NCBI RefSeq assembly: GCF_029351045.1
Contig: NZ_JARKIN010000001.1
Span: forward strand, 5,115,001-5,179,000
Source: Streptomyces sp. WMMB303
GTDB lineage: Bacteria > Actinomycetota > Actinomycetes > Streptomycetales > Streptomycetaceae
Length of the DNA: 64,000 nt
Direction of reading: 5' to 3'
This document shows positions 51,475-59,786 of this stretch, piece by piece (position 1 is the stretch's first letter; each line of letters opens with the position of its first letter). The notes below the pieces were generated by a model. That model ran no database searches. It was not told where the DNA came from and saw only the letters and a program-made list of their open reading frames with translations. The translations under genes and the position numbers were made by a program.

Positions 51475-52731
51475 TCAGGCGGGGAGGATCAGCCGCACCT
51501 CGAATCCGCCGCTCGCCCGTGGCCCGGCGTACAGCCGGCCCCCGTAGATCCTGGCGCGCTCGCGCATCCCGATCAAGCCGTGCCCGCCCGGTTGGCGGGA
51601 GCCCCCCGCAGGCGGAAGCGAAATCCGGCCATCCTCCGCGCCCGCGCTCCCCGGGCCGTCGTCGACGACCGCCACGGTGAGCTGCCGGGGCCCGTAGGCG
51701 AGGGTGACATCGACGCGGGCGGTACCGGCGTGCTTGAGCACGTTCGTCAGCGCCTCCTGGACCACGCGGTAGGCGCACTGCCCCGCGCCGGGCGCCGGCG
51801 AGCGCGGCTCGCCGGTGACGGTGAACCGCACGGGCACACCCGCACCGCGTACCCGCTCGACCAGGTCCGGCAGCCGGCCGAGGCCGGGGGCCGGGCCGAA
51901 CTCCGGCCGGTCGTCGTCTCCCCCGCCGACGCACCGACCACCGTCCTCCGGCCGGCCGCGGTCCTCCACACGCAACACGGCCAGCAGCCGACGGAGTTCG
52001 GCCAGTGCCTCACCGGAGGTGTCGGCTATGGTGCCCAGCGCACCGCGCGCCGTGCGCGGATCGCTGTCGAAGACATAGCCCGCCAGGCCCGCCTGCACGG
52101 ATATCACCGACATATGGTGCGCGACGACATCGTGCAGATCGCGGGCGATGTGGACCCGCTCCTCGGCGACGGCACGCCGCTCGGCCCCCGCCCGCTCGCT
52201 CCACAACTGGTCGGTCAGCCGGTCCAGTTCCACGTTGCGCCGGGCCGCGTTGCGGGCGAGGTGACCGAATCCGCACAGGACAGCGGGGTAGAGCACGCTC
52301 TGCCCCAGGACGGTGGCCCAGGAGCTCTCCGCGCCCGTCGTACCGGCGAGGTTCCACACCGCCGCGAGGAGCAGGGCGCACGGCACCGCCTGGCGCATCG
52401 GGCGCAGGGCCGCGACGGTGTAGAGCGCGAGGAGCGGCCCCAGGGAGTTGACGACCGGCCAGTAGTCCAGCGCCACGTACACCGACCAGCAGGCCAGGAC
52501 CAGCAGGCACAGCGTGCTCGGAAACCGGCGGCGGGCGGCGAGCGGCAGGTTCACCGCGCAGGTCAGCGCGACGCCCGGCGGATCGAGGCCCGACCAGCCC
52601 TCCGGGACGCGGTCGTTGCCCAGCAGCAGGCTGACCGCCGTGATGGCGAGGGCGATCACCCCGTCGTACACCCCCGCCGGCACCCGCTCAGCCCCGAGAC
52701 GCACCCGGGCCCAGACCGTCGCACTCCGCAT
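51475..52731 (-). CDS. Two-component sensor histidine kinase (HisKA_3 family)
   Basis: 418 residues. Four to five membrane helices in the N-terminal half (about 20-165) with no large extracytoplasmic loop, then the phosphoacceptor histidine in RDLHDVVAHHMSVIS, and an ATPase domain with VVQEALTNVLKHAG and GHGLIGMRERA. ATG at 52731 lacks a clear SD; ATG at 52767 is possible. It pairs with the adjacent response regulator. The signal is unknown. Confidence 0.92.
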   Translation of the reverse strand: MRSATVWARVRLGAERVPAGVYDGVIALAITAVSLLLGNDRVPEGWSGLDPPGVALTCAVNLPLAARRRFPSTLCLLVLACWSVYVALDYWPVVNSLGPLLALYTVAALRPMRQAVPCALLLAAVWNLAGTTGAESSWATVLGQSVLYPAVLCGFGHLARNAARRNVELDRLTDQLWSERAGAERRAVAEERVHIARDLHDVVAHHMSVISVQAGLAGYVFDSDPRTARGALGTIADTSGEALAELRRLLAVLRVEDRGRPEDGGRCVGGGDDDRPEFGPAPGLGRLPDLVERVRGAGVPVRFTVTGEPRSPAPGAGQCAYRVVQEALTNVLKHAGTARVDVTLAYGPRQLTVAVVDDGPGSAGAEDGRISLPPAGGSRQPGGHGLIGMRERARIYGGRLYAGPRASGGFEVRLILPA

Positions 52732-52986
52732 CGCCGCAGCGTAGCGACACCCCGGCAGGGTGCTCATCCACCGGGCGCGCCGCCCGTGGCAGTCGCGCAC
52801 TACCGCCCTGGTACGAGGCCGGGCCCCGGCTACCGCAGCGGGCCGACCTTCCCCCATCCGCGATTACCGCCGAACGGTGACGACCGGCACCGGCACCCGG
52901 CGTACCGTCGGAGGCCAGGGAGAGCGCCACGCCACGGGCACGGGGGACGGGCCACGGGCCGGGGGAATCCGCGGCCACCGAGGGCC

Positions 52987-53142
52987 TCAGGGCGTGGCGC
53001 TGCTCCCGCTGCTCCCGGCGGCCGGATGGCCGCCGAGCGTCAGTACGACGGTGACGATCAGCAGCAGCAGCGCCACAGCCGCCACGGCGACGGTCAGGAC
53101 GCGGCAGATCCGCCGGCGCCGCCACTCCTTGCCCGAACGCAT
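52987..53142 (-). CDS. Small single-pass membrane protein (51 aa)
   Basis: Short basic N-terminus (EWRRRRICR), one hydrophobic helix at about residues 15-36, and a Gly/Ser-rich outer tail. ATG at 53142 is preceded by a strong AGGAGGGG, which supports translation. It lies between the kinase gene and the metallophosphoesterase gene on the same strand, about 250 bases from the kinase start. No homologue recognised; a role with the kinase would be speculation. Confidence 0.6.
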   Translation of the reverse strand: MRSGKEWRRRRICRVLTVAVAAVALLLLIVTVVLTLGGHPAAGSSGSSATP

Positions 53143-53271
53143 GGCCCCCACCCCTCCTGCGGACTCCCGACTCCGCACCTCGCACACGAGTGTCCCGGAA
53201 TCACGTTCCCCGGAGCACTGTAGTGCGGCCGGCCGACGTGCAGCGGCGGGTTGCGGCAGCCGCCCGCCCTC

Positions 53272-53287
53272 CCGGTCCCGGGACCGG
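53272..53287. terminator. 16-bp palindrome after the metallophosphoesterase gene
   Basis: CCGGTCCCGGGACCGG is perfectly self-complementary, starting eight bases past the stop. It could form a short hairpin or be a DNA-binding site. Confidence 0.35.
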
Positions 53288-53294
53288 CCGCGGC

Positions 53295-54059
53295 TCAGGG
53301 CACGACCCGGAAGTGAGTGGTCAGCCTGCCCTCGTCGTCGAGGACGTGGAAGGCGATCACCGGGGGCAGCGTGTAGTCGACCGGCCCACCCTCCTCGCCC
53401 TCCCAGGGCATCTTCAGCGTGGAGACCACACCGGGTGCGGCGACCAGTGGCACCCCCGCGAAGGTGGTCACGGCCGGGGTGTGGCTGTGCCCGCACAGCA
53501 GCCCCGCCACGGTGCCGTGCCTTCCGACGACCTCGGCCAGCCGTTCCTCCCCGAACTGCCGGATCGGATCGACGTACTGGCCGTACAGCGGTACGGGCGG
53601 ATGGTGGAAGCACACGAACGCGGGCACGTCCGGGGTCCCGGCGAGTTCCCGGTCGAGCCAGTCGAGCGTGGCGTCGTCGAGGCGGCCGTGTCCCTTCCCG
53701 GGCACGCTGGAGTCGCACATCAGAAAGGTGGCTCCGGGCAGCCGGTGCACCTCGTCGACGGGCGAGGCGTCGGCGGCTTCGCCGTGCAGCAGCACCGCGC
53801 GGTAGGCGCCGCGCGCATCGTGGTTGCCGGGGCAGATCAGCGGCTGCACGCCGTGGTCGGCGAACAGCTTCGCCGCCAGCGTGTACTCGTCCTCCCGACC
53901 GTGGTCGGCGATGTCCCCCGTGAGCAGGACGGCGTCGAGCCCGTCGAGCACCCCCGAGAGGCAGGCCAGCACGCGCTCGGTGCGTTCGCGGGCGCGTGCG
54001 CCGCCGTCGCCCCGGTCCTGGCCGAGATGGATGTCGCTGAACTGCGCGAAGGTGAACAT
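53295..54059 (-). CDS. Calcineurin-like metallophosphoesterase (cyclic nucleotide phosphodiesterase type)
   Basis: 254 residues. Metal motifs appear in the family order: DIHLGQ (residues 9-14), GDIADHG, GNHDARG, then CFHHPP and GHSHTP. This set matches class III phosphodiesterases of the CpdA/GpdQ group; the substrate could be cAMP or a phosphodiester and is not determined by sequence. ATG at 54059 follows GAGGAT. It lies downstream of the phosphotriesterase-like gene. Confidence 0.92.
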   Translation of the reverse strand: MFTFAQFSDIHLGQDRGDGGARARERTERVLACLSGVLDGLDAVLLTGDIADHGREDEYTLAAKLFADHGVQPLICPGNHDARGAYRAVLLHGEAADASPVDEVHRLPGATFLMCDSSVPGKGHGRLDDATLDWLDRELAGTPDVPAFVCFHHPPVPLYGQYVDPIRQFGEERLAEVVGRHGTVAGLLCGHSHTPAVTTFAGVPLVAAPGVVSTLKMPWEGEEGGPVDYTLPPVIAFHVLDDEGRLTTHFRVVP

Positions 54060-54140
54060 GAGTGGATCCTCGCTCGGCTCGGTCCAGGTTGCGTACTGGC
54101 CTCGGTTCAGACCGGATTCGGTTCGGGTCGGGTCGCACTC

Positions 54141-54171
54141 GGCTCGGTTCGGGCTCGGTTCGGGCTCGGTG
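54141..54171. repeat. 11-bp tandem repeat in a promoter-proximal gap
   Basis: GGCTCGGTTCG occurs at 54141-54151 and 54152-54162, with a partial third copy at 54163-54171 and related GGCTCGGT at 54077-54084. The spacing equals one helical turn. It lies in the 143-base gap upstream of the metallophosphoesterase gene. Confidence 0.6.
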
Positions 54172-54202
54172 CTTGCCTTCGGGTCGTGCCGGGTACGGCT
54201 GC

Positions 54203-55168
54203 TCAGCCCTTCCAACGGACGGCGAAAGCACGCCGAGGGTTGACCTCGAAGATCTGCCGCGCAGCGGCGGCGCCCAACTCGTCGGCGACACGGGGACGCA
54301 GTGTGCGCGCCACATACGGCACCCCCGTCTCCGCGCGGGCCGTCGCCGTGACGGTGTCCCCGCCCATCAGCAGCCGGTCTCCGTACCCGCGCTCCAGCAG
54401 CTCGGCGAGGCTGTCGAAGAGGCGCCAGTCCGTCGCGTGATGGGTGCGCGACGGCGCGTCGAAGACCAGCCAGGCACCGGAGGCGGCGGCCGCCCGCTGC
54501 ATGCGCCGGTCCGGGCACCGCCCCAAGTGGCCCAACAACACGCCGGAGGGCGGCACCCCGTGCTGCCCGCACAGGTGGTCCAGCACCTCGGCTGCGCCGG
54601 TGCCCAGCTCGAGGTGCACCGCGATCGGCGCCCCCGTCACCCGGTGCGCCTCGGCCGCGGCCGCCATTGTCCACCGTGCGTACCGGCCGAGCCCGTGGAA
54701 GTCGCCGGCGACCTTGATCAGACCGGCGCGCGGCGCTTCGCCGCACACCCCGCCGCGCATCCCGCGGGTCAACTCCTGCACGAACAGGGCCGCCGGATCG
54801 GGCGGCAGCTCCCCGGTGTAGTGCTGGGCCTGATGCAGTCCGGTCGCGGCGACGAGCCGCACTCCGGTGCGCCGGGCGAGGTCGGCCAGCGCACCGGAGT
54901 GACGGCCCATCCCGTGCGGCGTCCACTGCACGAGGCTGCGGCCACCGTGCTCGGCGAAGGCGCGCAACTGCCGCTCCGCGGCGTCCGGATCGGCCAGCTC
55001 CTGCCCCGGCAGCCGCGGGCTGCGCAGGAAGAGGTGGTCGTGGGCGTCGCAGACGCCCAGCTCCGCTCCGGGGAGATCGCCTTCGACGGTGCGGACCGCC
55101 GGACCGGGCCCGGGCGGGCCGCTCGCGGCGTGCGGTGCGGCCGCGGCCCTGGTCTCCTCGCCGGTCAC
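54203..55168 (-). CDS. Phosphotriesterase-family amidohydrolase
   Basis: 321 residues with a TIM-barrel metal site: DAHDHLFL near the start (H-x-H), a lysine in AGLIKVAGD, histidines in IAVHLELG and LLGHLGRCPD, and aspartate in LLMGGDTVT. These match the phosphotriesterase homology group, whose members include lactonases; substrate unknown. GTG at 55168 overlaps the TetR gene stop (GTGA), so the regulator and enzyme are translationally coupled and probably share function. Confidence 0.88.
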   Translation of the reverse strand: MTGEETRAAAAPHAASGPPGPGPAVRTVEGDLPGAELGVCDAHDHLFLRSPRLPGQELADPDAAERQLRAFAEHGGRSLVQWTPHGMGRHSGALADLARRTGVRLVAATGLHQAQHYTGELPPDPAALFVQELTRGMRGGVCGEAPRAGLIKVAGDFHGLGRYARWTMAAAAEAHRVTGAPIAVHLELGTGAAEVLDHLCGQHGVPPSGVLLGHLGRCPDRRMQRAAAASGAWLVFDAPSRTHHATDWRLFDSLAELLERGYGDRLLMGGDTVTATARAETGVPYVARTLRPRVADELGAAAARQIFEVNPRRAFAVRWKG

Positions 55169-55755
55169 GAGCGGGCGTCCGGCTCGGCGGTGTGTGCCTC
55201 CAGGAGCCGCAGCAGACCGTCGACAGCCTCGTGGAACGGTCCGGGGTGCCCTGCCGAACGGGCGAGCACAAAGCCTCCCTGGACGACGGCGACGGCGGTG
55301 GCCGCCGTGCCCGCCGGGTCGAGATCCGGCCGGAACTCCCCGTCGGCACGGCCTTCTTCGAGCACTTCCGCCAGGCGTACGCGGAGCCGGTCGAAGGTCT
55401 CCTGCACCGGGACCCGCAGTCCGGGGTCGGCGACCACGTCCGGGTCCTGGGCGAGTCCGCCGATCCGGCAGCCGCGCAGCACCGCGCGCTCGCGGGTGAG
55501 GTAGGTACGCACTCGCTCCAGCGCGCCGCCCGCGCCGGAGAGGTCCGCCTCGGCCCGGGTCCGCACCTCCTCCGCGCTCCTGTGCACCGCGGCCCGGGCC
55601 AGATCGGGCTTGCCGCCGAAGTGGTGGTACATGCTGCCCTGTCCCGCTCCGGCACGCCGCTGGATGGCGCGCGGGCTCGTGCCCACGTATCCGCGCTCCC
55701 ACAGGAGTTCCTGGGTGGCCCCGATCAGCCTGTCCGCCGTGTTCTCACCGTCCAC
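55165..55755 (-). CDS. TetR family transcriptional regulator
   Basis: 196 residues. The N-terminal helix-turn-helix reads TADRLIGATQELLWERGYVGTSPRAIQRRAGAGQGSMYHHFGGKPDLARAAV, and the C-terminal part is a ligand-binding helical domain. GTG at 55755 is preferred because an ATG at 55770 falls inside an operator-like inverted repeat; a -10-like TACACT (55767-55762) sits seven bases upstream of the GTG, suggesting a leaderless message. Downstream genes encode a phosphotriesterase-like enzyme and a metallophosphoesterase. Confidence 0.9.
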   Translation of the reverse strand: MDGENTADRLIGATQELLWERGYVGTSPRAIQRRAGAGQGSMYHHFGGKPDLARAAVHRSAEEVRTRAEADLSGAGGALERVRTYLTRERAVLRGCRIGGLAQDPDVVADPGLRVPVQETFDRLRVRLAEVLEEGRADGEFRPDLDPAGTAATAVAVVQGGFVLARSAGHPGPFHEAVDGLLRLLEAHTAEPDARS

Positions 55756-55764
55756 ACCCGCAGT

Positions 55765-55782
55765 GTACATACCAGTAGGTAC
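55765..55782. promoter_or_regulatory. Candidate TetR operator
   Basis: GTACATAC-CA-GTAGGTAC is an 18-bp inverted repeat with one mismatch between arms, overlapping the predicted -10 region and upstream start codon of the TetR gene. The shape fits TetR-family operators and suggests autoregulation of the three-gene unit. Confidence 0.6.
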
Positions 55783-55797
55783 AGAGAGGTACAGAGA
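55778..55797. repeat. 10-bp direct repeat next to the TetR operator
   Basis: GGTACAGAGA occurs twice in tandem at 55778-55787 and 55788-55797; the first copy overlaps the operator arm. It may be a second regulator half-site. Confidence 0.5.
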
Positions 55798-55909
55798 TCG
55801 GCGGCCTCTGGCACCACGGACAGCGGCGCCCGCCCCGACGCACCGCTGCCGGGCGCCACCGCGCTTCCGCGGCAGCGCCCGGCAGCATGCGACGCCGGGA
55901 AGGGACGGC

Positions 55910-57361
55910 TCAGAGGTCGAGACCGGTGAGCACCATGACGCGCTCGTAGGTGTAGTCCTCCATCGCGAACCGCACACCCTCGCGGCCCACGCCGGAATCC
56001 TTGACGCCGCCGTAGGGCATCTGGTCGGCCCGGTAGGACGGCACGTCGCCGACGACGACCCCGCCGACCTCCAGCGCGCGGTGCGCGCGGAAGGCGGCCT
56101 GCACGTCGTGGGTGAACAGACCTGCCTGCAGGCCGTACTTGGAGTCGTTGACGGTCTCGAACGCCTCCTGCTCGCCGTCCACCTTCACGAACGACATGAC
56201 GGGCCCGAAGACCTCTTCGCAGCCGATCTGCGTGTCGGCGGGCACGTTCTCCAGCACCGTCGGCTCCACGGACGCACCGTCCCGCTTTCCGCCCGTGAGC
56301 ACCTTGGCGCCACGCGAGACGGCCTCGCCGATCCACGACTCGACCCGGCGTGCGGCATCCTCGCTCACCAGCGGGCCCACGTCGGTCGCCTCGTCCGAGG
56401 GGTCACCGGTGGTGAGCGCCTCGACGGCCGCCACGACCTTGGGGACCAGCCGGTCGTAGACCGAGGCGTCGGCGACGACCCGCTGGACCGAGATGCAGGA
56501 CTGGCCCGCCTGATAGTTGGAGAACGTCGCGATGCGCTGGGCCGCCCAGTCCAGGTCCGCCTCGGAGGCGTAGTCGGCCAGCACGACCGCCGCACCGTTG
56601 CCACCCAGCTCCAGGGTGACCCGCTTGCGCGGTGCGGAGTCCAGGATCGACCAGCCGACCGGCGCCGAACCCGTGAAGGAGATGATCGGCAGCCGCTCGT
56701 CCTGCACCAGGCCCGGCATCTGGTCGTTCGGCACCGGCAGCACCGACCAGGAACCCGCGGGCAGGTCCGTCTCGGCCAGCAGCTCGCCGAGGATCAGCCC
56801 GGACAGCGGGGTGGCGGGCGCCGGCTTGAGGATGATCGGGGTGCCGACGGCGAGCGCCGGGGCGACCTTGTGGGCGCACAGGTTGAGGGGAAAGTTGAAC
56901 GGAGCGATCCCCAGGACCGGGCCGTAGGGGAAGCGGCGGGTGAAGGCCAGCCGGCCCGTACCGCCCGCGTCCGAGTCCAGGCGCTGGGCCTCGCCCCCGT
57001 TGAAGCGGCGCGCCTCCTCCGCCGCCCAGCGGAAGACGGAGATGCAGCGGCCCACCTCGCCGCGCGCCCACTTCATCGGCTTGCCGTTCTCCGCGGAGAT
57101 CAGCTCGGCGATCTCGTCCGTGCGCTCCACGAGGCGGCGGGTGATGTGGTCCAGCGCGGCGGCGCGGACATGCGCGGGGGTGGCGGAGAACTCACCGGCC
57201 ACCGCGGCGGCGGCGGCCACGGCCTCCTCCACCTGCGCGGAGGTGGGGATGCTGACAGTGCCGACGTGCCTGCCGTCCCAGGGCGAGGTGACATCGAGCG
57301 TGGTGTCGCCGGTGGCCTTGCGGCCGGCGAGCCAGAATGCGTGAGGAGAAGTCGCTGTCAC
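55910..57361 (-). CDS. NAD(P)-dependent aldehyde dehydrogenase (succinate-semialdehyde type)
   Basis: 483 residues. Catalytic glutamate region VTLELGGNGAAVVLAD and the nucleophilic cysteine in QAGQSCISVQRV follow the NAD-binding FNFPLN and GTPIILKPAPATPLS motifs. The nearby GABA-type aminotransferase and PucR regulator make succinate semialdehyde or an aminoaldehyde a likely substrate; that is contextual. GTG at 57361 has GGAAGG upstream. The 325-base gap to the PucR gene contains no gene. Confidence 0.9.
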   Translation of the reverse strand: MTATSPHAFWLAGRKATGDTTLDVTSPWDGRHVGTVSIPTSAQVEEAVAAAAAVAGEFSATPAHVRAAALDHITRRLVERTDEIAELISAENGKPMKWARGEVGRCISVFRWAAEEARRFNGGEAQRLDSDAGGTGRLAFTRRFPYGPVLGIAPFNFPLNLCAHKVAPALAVGTPIILKPAPATPLSGLILGELLAETDLPAGSWSVLPVPNDQMPGLVQDERLPIISFTGSAPVGWSILDSAPRKRVTLELGGNGAAVVLADYASEADLDWAAQRIATFSNYQAGQSCISVQRVVADASVYDRLVPKVVAAVEALTTGDPSDEATDVGPLVSEDAARRVESWIGEAVSRGAKVLTGGKRDGASVEPTVLENVPADTQIGCEEVFGPVMSFVKVDGEQEAFETVNDSKYGLQAGLFTHDVQAAFRAHRALEVGGVVVGDVPSYRADQMPYGGVKDSGVGREGVRFAMEDYTYERVMVLTGLDL

Positions 57362-57613
57362 TGCGGATCGCCTTCCGGATGCGGGAGAGTGCCTCGGTTC
57401 CAGCGTCCACGGTAGGGCGTCGCAGCCCGTCCGCTTCTTCGCCGGGGTGGAGTACTTCGGCGGTGCCGTCATACGGATTGGCACTGTACGCGGCGCGCTC
57501 CGGTCCGGGCGGGTTGTCCCCGTACGCCCCGGTACCCGACGCGAACCCCCGGACGGCGACCGCCGGCGGCCCCACCGGTCGGCTCCGCGGCAGCCGCACC
57601 GGCGGCGGGACCG

Positions 57614-57659
57614 GCGACGCACCCGCAGACGTGCCCGCCGGACGTCACGTCGGCGTCGC
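57614..57659 (-). terminator. Nested hairpin downstream of the PucR gene
   Basis: GCGACGC (57614-57620) pairs with GCGTCGC (57653-57659), enclosing GACGTG (57628-57633) and CACGTC (57646-57651). It starts about 28 bases past the PucR stop. Stability by eye only. Confidence 0.4.
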
Positions 57660-57686
57660 GCCGGGCGGAGCAGCCGATGCCCGGAG

Positions 57687-59714
57687 TCAGCCGGTGGCCT
57701 TGAGAGCCAGCCAGAGCTCCATGCGGACGTCCGGGTCGTCGAGGGAACGGCCCAGGATCTCCTCCACCCGGCGCATGCGGTACCGCAGCGTGTGGCGGTG
57801 CACCCCGAGTTCGGCGGCCGCGGCGTCCCACTGCCCGTGCCGGGACAGCCAGGCGCGCAGCGACGCCACCAGATCGCCCCTGCCGTTCGCGTCATGTTCC
57901 CGCAGCGCGCGCAGCAGCCCGTCGGCGAAGGCGCGGACGGCGTCGTCGGCCAGCAGCGGCAGCACCGACCCCGCCGCGACGTCCTCGTGCTCCACCAGCG
58001 CCACCCCGCGCCGCCGCGCGACCGACAGCGCCTGATCGGCCTGCTTGAAGGCGACCGCGGCCGCGGCCAGACCGACCGGGGCCGAGACGCCGATGGCCAG
58101 CCCCTCCTCGCCGCCCCCGCCGGACCGCCCTCCGGGCTGCGCGGCGGACGCCGTCCCGGCGAACTCCGCGCACCCGGCCACCGCGGCGCCGCCGTCCGAC
58201 GCCAGCACGACCAGTCGCGCCCCGTCCGGCACCACCAGCACCGCCTCCCCGTTGCGCGCCGCCGCGGTCTCGACCGCGTCCGCGAGCTCCTCGAGCGGCC
58301 AGACGATGCGGCTCAGCCGCCCCGTGTCCGACGGGTCGGCCTGCGGGCCGCCCGTGCCGACCACCACACCGGAGGCGGCGGAAACCCCCGTCCCGGCGGC
58401 CGCGCCTGCCGAGCCGCCCCGCCCACCGGTGACCGGCGGCTTCCCGGCGGCCTGCTTCGAAGCAGTCGACGGCGTCGACGGCCGGGCGGCGGACGACTGC
58501 GCGGACTGCTTGGCGGACGCCCTGGCGGACGCCTTCACGCCGCCGGGCCGCGCCACCTCCGACGCGGCAGGCACCACCCTGGGGGTGCCGGCCGCGGCCG
58601 CCAGGTCGGTCAGCCCGCACAGCTCACCCGCCCGCGCCAGATATCCGGCAGGCGCGGGAGACGACGGCCGGACCGCAGACGCGGTGGGCACCGGAGGCGG
58701 CCCGGCGGACTGGGCCGACTGCACCGCCGCGATGCCCTCCTGCGCGAACCGCGCGGCAGCGGCCGATGCCGGCTCCGCGACGATCACCCGCATCGGGGCG
58801 TCCAGCAGACCACCGTAGAGCTGCCCGGCCACCGCACGGGCATGCTCGCCCTCGCCGACGAGCAGCATCTTGAGCACCGCGGCACCCAGCCGCTGCTCCG
58901 CCTCCTGCAGCGCCCGGGACCGCTCCATGGTCAGGGTCAGCAGCGCGATGGCCGAGTTCACGGCGTAGCGCTCGGCTGTCCCCAGCGGCGCCGCCGTCCC
59001 GACGGCCAGTACCGCCTTGGCACGGCGCCCGCTGCCGATCGACTGGAGTTCGACCCGGTCATCCCCGCCGTCCCCCTCGCTGACCACCGCACTGGCGGGC
59101 GCGGGACGGTCCCGCAGCCGCTCGGCGTCGCCGACGAAGCGGGTCGCCCGGCGCACCGCCCAGGCCGGAGCCGTCGCGACGACCGACCCGGAGGCGTCGT
59201 AGAGCGCCGCCCAGCCGTCGACCTGCGAAGCCAGCCGCGCGAGCAGCGCGGAGGGACCCTCCCGGGAGAGCGCGGCGCGGGTCATCTCCCGCTGCGCGTC
59301 GAACCCGGCGCTCACCGCACGGTACTGCTCGGCCGCGATGTCCGCCGACACCGCTTTGCTGATCGCGATGAACGGGGTACGCCTGGGCACCTCGAGCAGC
59401 GGAAGGTCCGCGCCGCGGCAGGCGTCGACCAAGGCCTGCGGCACCCCCTCGTAGTTGACACCCGCCGCGAAACCGAGCCCGACCACACCCTTGCCGACCA
59501 GCTTGTCGACGTAGGCGCGCATCGCACCGCGATCGTCCGCGTCGAGCTTGAGCCCCGTGAAGAGGATGAGCTCCCCGCCGTCCATGTACGGGGTCGGATC
59601 GGCCAGCTCACTGGAGTGCGCCCACCGCACGGTGGCGTCCAACCCACTGTGCCCCGCGAGCACGGAGAGGCGGAGCGCGGAGTTCTGGACGAGCGCGGCA
59701 AGAGTCGGTGGCAT
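57687..59714 (-). CDS. PucR family transcriptional regulator
   Basis: 675 residues. N-terminal PucR sensor domain (about 1-125), a GAF-like middle, and a C-terminal PucR helix-turn-helix (LRAWLSRHGQWDAAAAELGVHRHTLRYRMRRVEEILGRSL). Between them, at about 340-480, lies an unusual Ala/Ser/Thr/Gly/Pro low-complexity stretch. PucR members control purine and GABA use; its position between the aldehyde dehydrogenase and the aminotransferase suggests GABA or polyamine control. ATG at 59714 has GGTGAAG upstream. Confidence 0.92.
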   Translation of the reverse strand: MPPTLAALVQNSALRLSVLAGHSGLDATVRWAHSSELADPTPYMDGGELILFTGLKLDADDRGAMRAYVDKLVGKGVVGLGFAAGVNYEGVPQALVDACRGADLPLLEVPRRTPFIAISKAVSADIAAEQYRAVSAGFDAQREMTRAALSREGPSALLARLASQVDGWAALYDASGSVVATAPAWAVRRATRFVGDAERLRDRPAPASAVVSEGDGGDDRVELQSIGSGRRAKAVLAVGTAAPLGTAERYAVNSAIALLTLTMERSRALQEAEQRLGAAVLKMLLVGEGEHARAVAGQLYGGLLDAPMRVIVAEPASAAAARFAQEGIAAVQSAQSAGPPPVPTASAVRPSSPAPAGYLARAGELCGLTDLAAAAGTPRVVPAASEVARPGGVKASARASAKQSAQSSAARPSTPSTASKQAAGKPPVTGGRGGSAGAAAGTGVSAASGVVVGTGGPQADPSDTGRLSRIVWPLEELADAVETAAARNGEAVLVVPDGARLVVLASDGGAAVAGCAEFAGTASAAQPGGRSGGGGEEGLAIGVSAPVGLAAAAVAFKQADQALSVARRRGVALVEHEDVAAGSVLPLLADDAVRAFADGLLRALREHDANGRGDLVASLRAWLSRHGQWDAAAAELGVHRHTLRYRMRRVEEILGRSLDDPDVRMELWLALKATG

Positions 59715-59786
59715 AACGCACTTCACCGTACAGCCGCCGGCCCCCATTCGGTCCCCCCGATGTACGGCCCGGGGACGGGACGCGCG

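Noticed and set aside
48439..53223. A 1594-residue plus-strand frame
   Set aside because: It lies opposite the acyl-CoA dehydrogenase, response regulator and histidine kinase genes, all with clear motifs; its composition is typical of antisense frames in high-GC DNA.
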